This document shows positions 41,062 to 48,299 of a stretch of 64,000 bases of DNA, in pieces (position 1 is the first letter of the stretch; each line of letters begins with the position of its first letter). The notes beneath the pieces are model-generated. The model saw nothing but the letters and a program-made list of their open reading frames with translations. It was not told the DNA's origin and did not search any database. Both the position numbers and the translations under genes were made by a program. Source of the stretch: Sphaerisporangium rufum (GTDB taxonomy: Bacteria > Actinomycetota > Actinomycetes > Streptosporangiales > Streptosporangiaceae); assembly GCF_016863395.1 (NCBI RefSeq), contig NZ_BOOU01000054.1, positions 124,001 to 188,000 on the forward strand, given 5' to 3'.

Positions 41062-42405
41062 TCAGCGCGCCAGGAGCTCCTCATGCAGGTGTTCATCGAG
41101 ATCGGCGATGAACGACTCGCCACGCCAGGGCTTCAACCTGTTACGCACGTCCACGATCCGCAAGGCGGGTACGCGTGCTCGTGTGGCCGCCGCCAGGTCG
41201 ATGCAGGCGTGCAATGTCACGGCCGCTGCCTCTGGGCCTTCCGCATGCAGCCGCGCGAGGGCGAGATCGGCGGTGACGATCGCCCGCTGGACCGTTTGCC
41301 TGGGCTGCGTGAGTGACTCACGTGATCGGGCCAGCTGTGGCTCGGCGTCCGCGCCCCGGTTGAGGTGGAGGTTGCACACTCCTTCGAACCCGTCGAGGTA
41401 TCCCGGTCCGAACCTGCCGGCTGCCGGGTCGGAGCTGACGTCACCGTCGACTTCTTGCCAGGCGAGGTGGAGGGCGGCGAGTGCGTGCCGGTCCTGGCCG
41501 GCGCGGGCGGCCAGCTCTGCTTGGAGCGCGTGTGCCCGAGAGCGCATGATCCGGCTGTCGCTGCGGCGGGCATCCCGTACGGCCGCGTCGGCGACCCCCC
41601 GGGCCGCGGGCACATCCCGGGTGGAGTACAGCATGGTCAGGGCTTGGCTGGTGCGGATGGCGGCCTGCTCCCAAGTAGGCAGATCCCGTGCGGTCCGCAC
41701 CGCCTGTGCGTAGAGAGCGGCTGAGGTGCCATCGTCACGACTCTCGAACGCCATCCGCGCCGCCACCATGAACGCGTTGGCCGCCGCCTGCGCCAATGGC
41801 AGCCGCATCACATCCGGAAGGTCGACGGCGAGCAGGCCCCGGCAAGCCTCGACCGCCGGCGCCAAGGCGACCTGGAGTCGCGAGAATGGCGTGCTGCCGA
41901 CCTGAGCGTTGATGCCGGTGACCAGATCATCGATCTGCTGGACGACCTCATTGGTGAGGTTCTGCGGCGCGGCCAGGACGCGAGCCAGTGTCTGGCCCAG
42001 GTCTGGGGTCAAGAAGGCCAGTAGTGCGTGGCCGGGGGTGGCCGTGCGGACCACCTGGGCGCGCAGTTCGGCGACGCGGTCGGCGCGCACGCCCCAGGAA
42101 GGCAGCAGGGACATGAGGTGATCGAAGTCCGAGCCGGGCCCGACAGCCACTTCGTCACCGCGGTGTGCGAACACGTAGGCGAGCAGCAACTGGTACCGCT
42201 CGCCGGGGATCACGGGGGCGTCTTCGCTCTCCCACCGGGCGATCGTGCGGACCAGGCTGGCGATTCCGTGCCGCGCCACCGGGGTGATCGACAGTGTGCG
42301 GGCGGCGTCTCTGATCGCCCGAGCCTGGTCAGACCACGACCAGCCACGCCGTTCGCGCAGGAGGCGGAGGGATCGCGGGGTCGCACGCCGGTCCTTCTGC
42401 GTCAT
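41062..42405 (-). CDS. XRE-family regulator with helical repeat C-terminus
   Basis: A 447-residue regulator of the actinobacterial XRE plus TPR-like type. Residues about 8-75 form a degenerate helix-turn-helix (TPRSLRLLRERRGWSWSDQARAIRDAARTL...GIASLVRTIARWESEDAPVIPGERYQLLLAYVF). The remainder is helical repeats (e.g. RMAFESRDDGTSAALYAQAVRTARDL, ARAGQDRHALAALHLAWQEV) as in proteins that bind small ligands or peptides. It lies next to a SLOG-family gene and an oxygenase/transferase cluster that it may regulate. Confidence 0.8.
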   Translation of the reverse strand: MTQKDRRATPRSLRLLRERRGWSWSDQARAIRDAARTLSITPVARHGIASLVRTIARWESEDAPVIPGERYQLLLAYVFAHRGDEVAVGPGSDFDHLMSLLPSWGVRADRVAELRAQVVRTATPGHALLAFLTPDLGQTLARVLAAPQNLTNEVVQQIDDLVTGINAQVGSTPFSRLQVALAPAVEACRGLLAVDLPDVMRLPLAQAAANAFMVAARMAFESRDDGTSAALYAQAVRTARDLPTWEQAAIRTSQALTMLYSTRDVPAARGVADAAVRDARRSDSRIMRSRAHALQAELAARAGQDRHALAALHLAWQEVDGDVSSDPAAGRFGPGYLDGFEGVCNLHLNRGADAEPQLARSRESLTQPRQTVQRAIVTADLALARLHAEGPEAAAVTLHACIDLAAATRARVPALRIVDVRNRLKPWRGESFIADLDEHLHEELLAR

Positions 42406-42430
42406 GAACCAAGTACAGCATGTGATCGTC

Positions 42431-42922
42431 CTACACGGGCAGGATCAGGCGAGCCTTGCCTTGCCGCTCGGCGTGGCCGATCGTGTACCACGTTCCGCCA
42501 CCCTCGCTCCCCGATCGGGGAAACCCAATGACGAACTCGCTGCGATCGACCATCCACCGGTTGCGATGGAAATACGCCTCGGTCGAGGGATGATCAGGGT
42601 GGTCAAGCTCGATCAGCTCCTCCAGTCGTCCTTGCCGCCGAACGACGGCGACGGCCTGCCGCGCGTCGTCCGGTTGGCCGGCCAAGGTGCCAGGAACCAC
42701 CACGACCAGTTCCGCCTCGGTCTCGGCGGCCAGCCAGAGCAGCGACAGCGAGTCGATGCCGCGCGCACCTCCGACGTAGAACCGCACGCCCGAAGCTGCG
42801 AACGGGAACAGCCACTCGCGGAACAGGGCCTGGTACTCACCGAGCGGCCGGTGATCGGTGGATCGGGTCCCGGTGATGGTCACCGCGCGAGGCACGAGCA
42901 CCTCCCTGTCATCGGATGTCAT
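42431..42922 (-). CDS. SLOG-superfamily (DprA/LOG-like) nucleotide-binding protein
   Basis: A 163-residue Rossmann-like protein. VTITGTRSTDHRPLGEYQALFREWLFPFAASGVRFYVGGARGIDSLSLLWLAAETEAELVVVVPG shows the SLOG pattern: a first strand ending TGTR, then YVGGARGIDSLSLLWL (the GG.xGID phosphate loop of the DprA/YspA type), then VVPG. The C-terminal YFHRNRWMVDRSEFVIGFP is the matching RN..mv..sD..ia element. SLOG domains bind or generate nucleotide signals; no effector is fused. It is 25 bp upstream of the XRE gene on the same strand, so they form an operon. Confidence 0.78.
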   Translation of the reverse strand: MTSDDREVLVPRAVTITGTRSTDHRPLGEYQALFREWLFPFAASGVRFYVGGARGIDSLSLLWLAAETEAELVVVVPGTLAGQPDDARQAVAVVRRQGRLEELIELDHPDHPSTEAYFHRNRWMVDRSEFVIGFPRSGSEGGGTWYTIGHAERQGKARLILPV

Positions 42923-43171
42923 CTGTACTGCGGAAGGTCATCACCCGTTTACTCGTTGTCATGATGACGCGACTTCACCGAACGGCCGCGCTCCTTACCG
43001 GACGCCGCCTCGACACGCGCACCCTGCCCGACTCCGCCGGCACATGCAACCTGATGATGAGCCTGCTGAAGGGCTCCCGCCACTTCGACTGCAGCGGTTG
43101 TCAGATTGTCGGCAGAAGAGCTGGACGAGGCGCGGCAACGTCCCCACGCAGCTCCCTCAAGGGCGGGTTGC

Positions 43172-43372
43172 ATGCCTGAGAGCAGCCTCGTACCGGATGG
43201 CTGGTCGGCCTTCCGCTCGGACACCGGCCGCTGGTGGGCTACCCGCGACCGGCCCTTCAGCGAGGCCGAGTCGAAGACCGACGCGCATCGGACGGTCGAT
43301 GCCGACGACAAGGCGGCGCTCACTCTGGAGATCGTCGAGCAGGAGAACCGGGCCGCTCAGGCGGTCTCATGA
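43172..43372 (+). CDS. Small conserved protein
   Basis: A 66-residue protein of unknown function: VPDGWSAFRSDTGRWWATRDRPFSEAESKTDAHRTVDADDKAALTLEIVEQE. The W-x8-RWWATR pattern is typical of small actinobacterial proteins encoded next to XRE regulators. ATG 43172 has a weak AAGGG upstream. The divergent position relative to SLOG/XRE suggests it belongs to the same accessory cluster. Confidence 0.6.
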   Translation: MPESSLVPDGWSAFRSDTGRWWATRDRPFSEAESKTDAHRTVDADDKAALTLEIVEQENRAAQAVS

Positions 43373-43505
43373 ACGGGCCGGTGCTCCTAGAAGGCCGACC
43401 AGATCAACGGCGGCACGGTGTTCGCGCGGGGAGCGGCTCGTACCCGCCGGGCCGACAGATACGGGACATCGCGCGCAGCCCCCTACCGATGAAGGCAGAT
43501 CCTCG

Positions 43506-44327
43506 ATGACCACTTCATTGTTGCGACAGGTCGCCTGCGCCGGCGCAGTCGACCATGCCCTGCTCGAACACGTCCGCCACGAGGCACTGACCGTCCCCTC
43601 CGGATGGATGGCGGAATACGGTGAGTACCAGTCCGGCGGGTGGGAGACACTGTCGCTGCTCAACCGGACCGGCAGGGCCACCGACGTGACCATCACCGAC
43701 TGTGAGCCCACCGAGACCGACCTGCTGGCGGCGATGCCCGCCACCCGGCAACTGCTCGCCGACCTCGGCCTGCACTTCATGTGGGCGCGGATCGCCCGGC
43801 TGGACGCCGCAGCGTACCTATGGGAGCACCGCGACTACGGCGAACTCAAGGATGTGGAACGGCACCGCCTCCACATCCCCATCGTCACGAGTTCCTCGGC
43901 GTACCTGGTCCTCAGCGGCTCGGCCGTCCACCTGGCCGCCGGTCACATCTGGCGGCTCACTCCGACCTACGCGCACGGCGCGTGCAACCGGTTCGGCCCC
44001 GCCCGCGTCCACCTGATCTTGGACTGCTACGCCAGTCCCGAACTCGCCGTCCTCACCCGCGACCAGTATTTGCCGGCCGGCAGCGTGCGTCCCCTCCCCC
44101 CGCTGACCGACGCCCTTCTGCGCCACCACGCCGCGCAGGCTCTCAGACTCGCTCAACTCGGATACGCCAAAGCAGCCGAGGAGCACCTGCTGCGGTTGTT
44201 CTTCGACCACACCCTGCCCGAAGGGCGCGCCTACGACCTGATCGCCGACATGTACGACGCCATAGGCCATGACGACGCCGCCGATGGCTGGCGTGAAAAA
44301 AAGGCCGTCCTGCTCGGCATCAACTGA
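43506..44327 (+). CDS. Aspartyl/asparaginyl beta-hydroxylase-family oxygenase
   Basis: A 273-residue Fe(II)/2-oxoglutarate dioxygenase-type protein. ARLDAAAYLWEHRDYGELKDVERHRLHIPIVTSSSAYLVLSGSAVHLAAGHIWRLTPTYAHGACNRFGPARVHLILDCYA contains the iron facial triad HRD, the distal His of TYAHGA, and the Arg of ARVHL that binds 2-oxoglutarate. A helical C-terminal region follows (HHAAQALRLAQLGYAKAAEEHLLRLFFD). The substrate may be a peptide, a small amino-acid derivative or a modified-peptide precursor. ATG 43506 matches the domain start. The next gene follows by 10 bp with a strong ribosome site. Confidence 0.82.
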   Translation: MTTSLLRQVACAGAVDHALLEHVRHEALTVPSGWMAEYGEYQSGGWETLSLLNRTGRATDVTITDCEPTETDLLAAMPATRQLLADLGLHFMWARIARLDAAAYLWEHRDYGELKDVERHRLHIPIVTSSSAYLVLSGSAVHLAAGHIWRLTPTYAHGACNRFGPARVHLILDCYASPELAVLTRDQYLPAGSVRPLPPLTDALLRHHAAQALRLAQLGYAKAAEEHLLRLFFDHTLPEGRAYDLIADMYDAIGHDDAADGWREKKAVLLGIN

Positions 44328-44337
44328 AAGGAGGCCC

Positions 44338-45222
44338 ATGTCCACCTGCACAGAGGCCATCGACCAACTCGCCGCCGTCAACCGACCCGTTCAGCTGGCG
44401 GTCATGGAGCGCATCGTCGAGCACCTGGCGGCCGGCCCTGCCGTCACCCACATGCTCGTCCGCGGTTCCATCGCCCGGGGCACCTCCGACCGGCTTTCGG
44501 ACGTGGACCTCGTCGTCGGCGTCGCCCCCACGGCGTTCGAGGAGTTCGTGACCGTCCATGACGCCCTGGCCTCCACGACCCTTGGCGCGATCATGCCGGG
44601 CTGGCCCGACACGATCGTGCCCCGGATGGGCGGCTTGGGCTATGTCCATCTGATCGAGCATGACGGCCGGCTCTACCAGCTCGACCTGTACCTCGCGCCG
44701 ACCGACAAGATCGCCGCCATCACCAAGCTCACCCGCGGTCACCTCGTCTACCGCAACGACAAGGCCGGAGACCCCGCGCCTGACCCGGCCGTCGCCCCGT
44801 TCGTCGAGGCACGCCTGGCCGCCCCCCTCACCTGCGAACAGCTCATCGTCGAAGCCCTGGTACTCACCTGGATGATCCACAAGCGCATCCTGCGCGGCCA
44901 GCGGTTCATGGCCTACGCCGAGCACCACATGCTCGCCACCACTGCACGCACCCTGATCCGGACCGCCCTGTCACCGCGGAACGCGTTCTACGGCTGGTAC
45001 CACCTCGACACCGACATCAGCGTCACCCCCATCGGCCGGTCCTGCCTCCGTGACCTGGAAGCCATGATCACCGCACCCTCCCTGCCGACCAGCGGGTCCC
45101 TGGCCGCTTCGCTGGAGCGGATCCTCACACTTGCCCACCGCGCCGCTCCGCAGGCCGTCGACGCCCTTCGCCTCTCGATCGAGGCTTATCGGCATCACCT
45201 CGAGCTGACTGACCTACCGTAG
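44338..45222 (+). CDS. Nucleotidyltransferase-domain protein (aminoglycoside adenylyltransferase-like)
   Basis: A 294-residue transferase with a polymerase-beta-type NTase core: VTHMLVRGSIARGTSDRLSDVDLVVGV gives GS...D-x-D, and LYQLDLYLAPTDKI supplies the third acid. The helical C-terminal half (LIVEALVLTWMIHKRILRGQRFMAYAEHHMLATTARTLI) resembles antibiotic nucleotidyltransferases. It may adenylylate a small molecule or protein. ATG 44338 is preceded by AAAGGAGG at ideal spacing. It is co-transcribed with the upstream oxygenase; a phosphotransferase follows 125 bp later. Confidence 0.85.
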   Translation: MSTCTEAIDQLAAVNRPVQLAVMERIVEHLAAGPAVTHMLVRGSIARGTSDRLSDVDLVVGVAPTAFEEFVTVHDALASTTLGAIMPGWPDTIVPRMGGLGYVHLIEHDGRLYQLDLYLAPTDKIAAITKLTRGHLVYRNDKAGDPAPDPAVAPFVEARLAAPLTCEQLIVEALVLTWMIHKRILRGQRFMAYAEHHMLATTARTLIRTALSPRNAFYGWYHLDTDISVTPIGRSCLRDLEAMITAPSLPTSGSLAASLERILTLAHRAAPQAVDALRLSIEAYRHHLELTDLP

Positions 45223-45347
45223 AGACATGCCCCTTCACGTCACCGGACGGCGAGCTAGCCACGCCGAGCAGGAGCGATCGAGGCCCAGCGCCCTCCCCCT
45301 GCTCGGCGTGATCGCCTGATCCGTCCGTACGTGTAAGGGGTACTTCC

Positions 45348-46316
45348 ATGCCAGAAACCGACGACTCCAGCCATCCACCGCTCGGTGCCACTGCGATCCG
45401 CCCCGCCTGGGTGGAACTGCCCGAAGGTCTTCGCGAGTTCATTGCCGGCCGGCTCGGCGCGGACGTCGTCGCAGCTGAAGTCCAGGGCGGCGGCTTCACG
45501 CCCGGAGTCGCGGCCCGGCTGCGCCTCGCCGGCGGCGAGCGGGTGTTCGTCAAGGCCATCCCGGACGATCACGTCCTGGCAGCGAAGTACCGCACCGAAG
45601 CGCTCGCCGCCGCCCGGCTCCCCCGCGCCGCACCGGCCCCGCGCTTGCGCTGGCACGACACCGCCGCGGGATGGTTCGTCCTCGCCTTCGACGACATCCA
45701 CGGCCGTCACCCCCGGCTGTCCCCCGGCTCGCCCGACATCCCCCTCGTCACCGCGGCGCTGGCCATCATGGGAGAGACCCTGACGCCCTGCCCCCTGGAC
45801 GGCCTGCCACAGGCGTCCGCAGGCCGGGCCCGAATGCTACGCGGCTGGCGCGAGCTGGCCGGCGCGACGCCACCGGACCTCGGCGAATGGGAGCGGCACC
45901 ACCTGCCCGCGCTCGCCGACCTGGAAGAGCTGTGGCCTGCCCACGCCGACGGCGACACCCTGGTCCACGGCGACATCCGCCCCGACAACCTGCTCATCAC
46001 CCACCACGGCACGGCCTACGTCGTCGACTGGGCCCAACCCTGCCAGGGCGCCGCATGGCAGGACGTCACCGATCTCATCCCCCACATGATCATGGCAGGC
46101 CATACACCAGGAGCAGCGGAGAAGACGCTGGTCGGCATCCCCACCTGGGACCTGGTCCCGGCACACGTGATCACCAGCTACGCCGCCTCCTTCGCCGGCT
46201 ACTGGACACGCTCCAGCCGCCTTCCCGCCCCACCCGCCGTCCCCCACCTCCGCGCCTACCAGCGCCGAGCGGCCGCCGCCGCCATCGCCTGGACGAAATA
46301 CCGCACCGGATGGTGA
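45348..46316 (+). CDS. Aminoglycoside phosphotransferase-family kinase
   Basis: A 322-residue kinase of the APH/choline-kinase fold. Lys in VFVKAIPDDHVLAAKYRTEALAAARL binds ATP. FDDIHGRHPRL gives the hinge. The catalytic loop is LVHGDIRPDNLLI (Asp and Asn), followed by AYVVDWAQPCQG (metal-binding Asp). Substrate unknown. With the oxygenase and nucleotidyltransferase upstream it could form a small-molecule tailoring or resistance set. Confidence 0.85.
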   Translation: MPETDDSSHPPLGATAIRPAWVELPEGLREFIAGRLGADVVAAEVQGGGFTPGVAARLRLAGGERVFVKAIPDDHVLAAKYRTEALAAARLPRAAPAPRLRWHDTAAGWFVLAFDDIHGRHPRLSPGSPDIPLVTAALAIMGETLTPCPLDGLPQASAGRARMLRGWRELAGATPPDLGEWERHHLPALADLEELWPAHADGDTLVHGDIRPDNLLITHHGTAYVVDWAQPCQGAAWQDVTDLIPHMIMAGHTPGAAEKTLVGIPTWDLVPAHVITSYAASFAGYWTRSSRLPAPPAVPHLRAYQRRAAAAAIAWTKYRTGW

Positions 46317-46625
46317 CGCGTCGCGAGCAGCGATCGCAGATCGACGCGTCCCATGCGATACCGGAGATCGAGGTCAACGACCTGCCGGCAACGGAGAAGG
46401 CGTTGAACCGGCGCGAGGGACTCCTGTCGTTGCCGGCGTACAGGACGACCAGGCTGATGCCGAGAACGGCCGGACCTGCGAGCAGACCAAGATCGGGGTA
46501 GCGTTCACCCGGCTGCGTACCCAGTGAGGTCGTCATCTCGATCAAGCTGCAGCGGACAACGGAGAACGGCGGCTCGGTGTGGTTGCGGCCGGCCAGGAGC
46601 GGCAGGGGGGTGGCAGAATGTGACC
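46317..46625. other. Gene-poor stretch, 309 bp
   Basis: A minus-strand frame from an ATG at 46536 begins MTTSLGTQPGERYPDLGLLAGPAVLGISLVVLYAGN, which would be one membrane helix, but it soon runs into the antisense of the kinase gene. It may be a small membrane protein or a remnant; support is weak. Confidence 0.3.
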
Positions 46626-48203
46626 ATGCGGCCACCCCGGGCAAGGTACTTCAACACCACCGGTCCCTGCGGTCCGCGGCTCCATTACATGCTGCCCCCC
46701 ACGCCACGGCTTCCCGAGGCGCGGGCGCTCGTCGAGATGGACCGTTACTTCGTGGTGCACGCGCCCCGGCAGACCGGCAAGACCACCATGCTGGGCACCC
46801 TGGCCTCAGAGCTGACCGCCGAAGGCGACTTCGCCGCCCTGACGTTCTCCTGCGAGCGCGCCAAGTCGGCCGGCGACGATGTCGCCTGGGCGGAGTCCAT
46901 TCTGCTGGAATCCCTGCGCGAGGCCGCCGCGCAGTCCGGATGGCCGGACGAGTTGCTACCGCCGGATTCCTGGCCGCAGTCCCCTCCGGGCACCCGCTTC
47001 GGTTCGGCGCTCAGCGCGTGGTGCCGCCGCTGCCCACGCCGGGTGGCGCTCCTCATCGACGAGATCGACGCACTGCAGGGCAACAGCATGGTCAGCATCC
47101 TCAGCCAGCTCCGCTACGGCCACAACGCGCGGCCTGAGGGCCATCCGTTCCCCGCCTCCGTGGTGCTGTGCGGGTTGCGTGACGTGCGCGACTACAAGCT
47201 CGCCTCCGGCGGCGACCCCGGCCCGTTCAACATCGTCGCTGAGTCACTGCGCCTGGGCGACTTCACCGCCGACGAGATCGCCGAGCTGTACGGCCAGCAC
47301 ACGCAGGTGACCGGGCAGGAGTTCGCCAAGGACGCGGTGGAGCGGATCTTCGAGCTGACCCAGGGACAGCCCTGGCTGGTCAACGCCCTCGCCGATGAGA
47401 TCATCACCCAGATGGGGGTGACCGGCACCATCACCATCGGGCAGGTGGAAGAGGCCAAGGAGCGGCTGATCCGGGCGCGTGCCGTCCACCTGGACTCCCT
47501 GGCGGCCCGGCTACACGAGCCCCGGGTGAAGCGGGTGATGGAACCCATCGTCGCCGGCGGCACCTACATCGACCGCCACAACTCCGGCGACCTGGCCTAC
47601 GCCCGCGATCTCGGCCTGATCACGCAGAAGCCCCCGCCGCAGGTGGCCAACCCGATCTACCGGGAGGTCATCCTGCGCGTGCTGGGCGAGCTGACCGAGC
47701 AGAACATCCACGCCGACCCGCACAGCCTCGTGCTCCCCGACGGCCGGTTCGACCTGCCCCGCCTGCTGGAGGAGTTCGTGGTGTTCTGGCGGGAGCACGG
47801 CGAGGTCCTCATCCGGCAGGAGGGCTACCACGAGGCCGCCTGCCAGATCATCCTGATGGCCTTCCTGCACCGCCTGGTCAACGGCGGCGGCTACCTCGAC
47901 CGCGAATACGCCGCCGGCACCAAACGCCTGGACGTCCTCGTCCGCTGGCCCTACACCGGCCCCGACGGCGAACGGCTGATACAACGCGAAGCCATGGAAC
48001 TGAAGGTGTGGCGACCCGGCACCGACGACCCGCTGCCCGAAGGCCTGGCCCAGCTCGACCGCTACCTCGACCGCCTCACCCTCACCACCGGCGTCCTGGT
48101 CATCTTCGACCGCCGCCCCGAAGCCCCACCCTGGAAGGAACGCGGCGACTTCGACCAGGCGACCACCCCGTCCGGCCGCCCGGTCACCGTCCTGCGCGCG
48201 TGA
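46626..48203 (+). CDS. AAA-type ATPase with C-terminal PD-(D/E)XK nuclease
   Basis: A 525-residue protein. The N-terminal ATPase has YFVVHAPRQTGKTTMLGTL (Walker A, about residue 43) and RVALLIDEIDALQGN (Walker B), with PASVVLCGLRDVRDY. A winged-helix/helical middle (FELTQGQPWLVNALADEI, LARDLGLI-type PIYREVILRVL) resembles the AAA-like/DUF1703-type ATPases. The C-terminal AAGTKRLDVLVRWPY and QREAMELKVW give D...ExK, a nuclease core, with QLDRYLDRL after it. Such ATPase-nuclease fusions are found singly in many genomes; a role in DNA processing or defence is inferred. ATG 46626 was chosen from the motif layout. Confidence 0.8.
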   Translation: MRPPRARYFNTTGPCGPRLHYMLPPTPRLPEARALVEMDRYFVVHAPRQTGKTTMLGTLASELTAEGDFAALTFSCERAKSAGDDVAWAESILLESLREAAAQSGWPDELLPPDSWPQSPPGTRFGSALSAWCRRCPRRVALLIDEIDALQGNSMVSILSQLRYGHNARPEGHPFPASVVLCGLRDVRDYKLASGGDPGPFNIVAESLRLGDFTADEIAELYGQHTQVTGQEFAKDAVERIFELTQGQPWLVNALADEIITQMGVTGTITIGQVEEAKERLIRARAVHLDSLAARLHEPRVKRVMEPIVAGGTYIDRHNSGDLAYARDLGLITQKPPPQVANPIYREVILRVLGELTEQNIHADPHSLVLPDGRFDLPRLLEEFVVFWREHGEVLIRQEGYHEAACQIILMAFLHRLVNGGGYLDREYAAGTKRLDVLVRWPYTGPDGERLIQREAMELKVWRPGTDDPLPEGLAQLDRYLDRLTLTTGVLVIFDRRPEAPPWKERGDFDQATTPSGRPVTVLRA

Positions 48204-48299
48204 CGCTCCTCGACCGACCTCGATCTCCACGCCGCCCCGTCCAACGCTCTGGACGACGCCCCTTCCCGTACGGCTGACCTGGACCGGCGACGGGCCGGG

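Noticed and set aside
42916-43179. 87-codon plus-strand frame starting MSSVLRKVITRLLVVMM
   Set aside because: It overlaps the divergent promoter region, has no ribosome site or family resemblance, and would run into the next gene's start.
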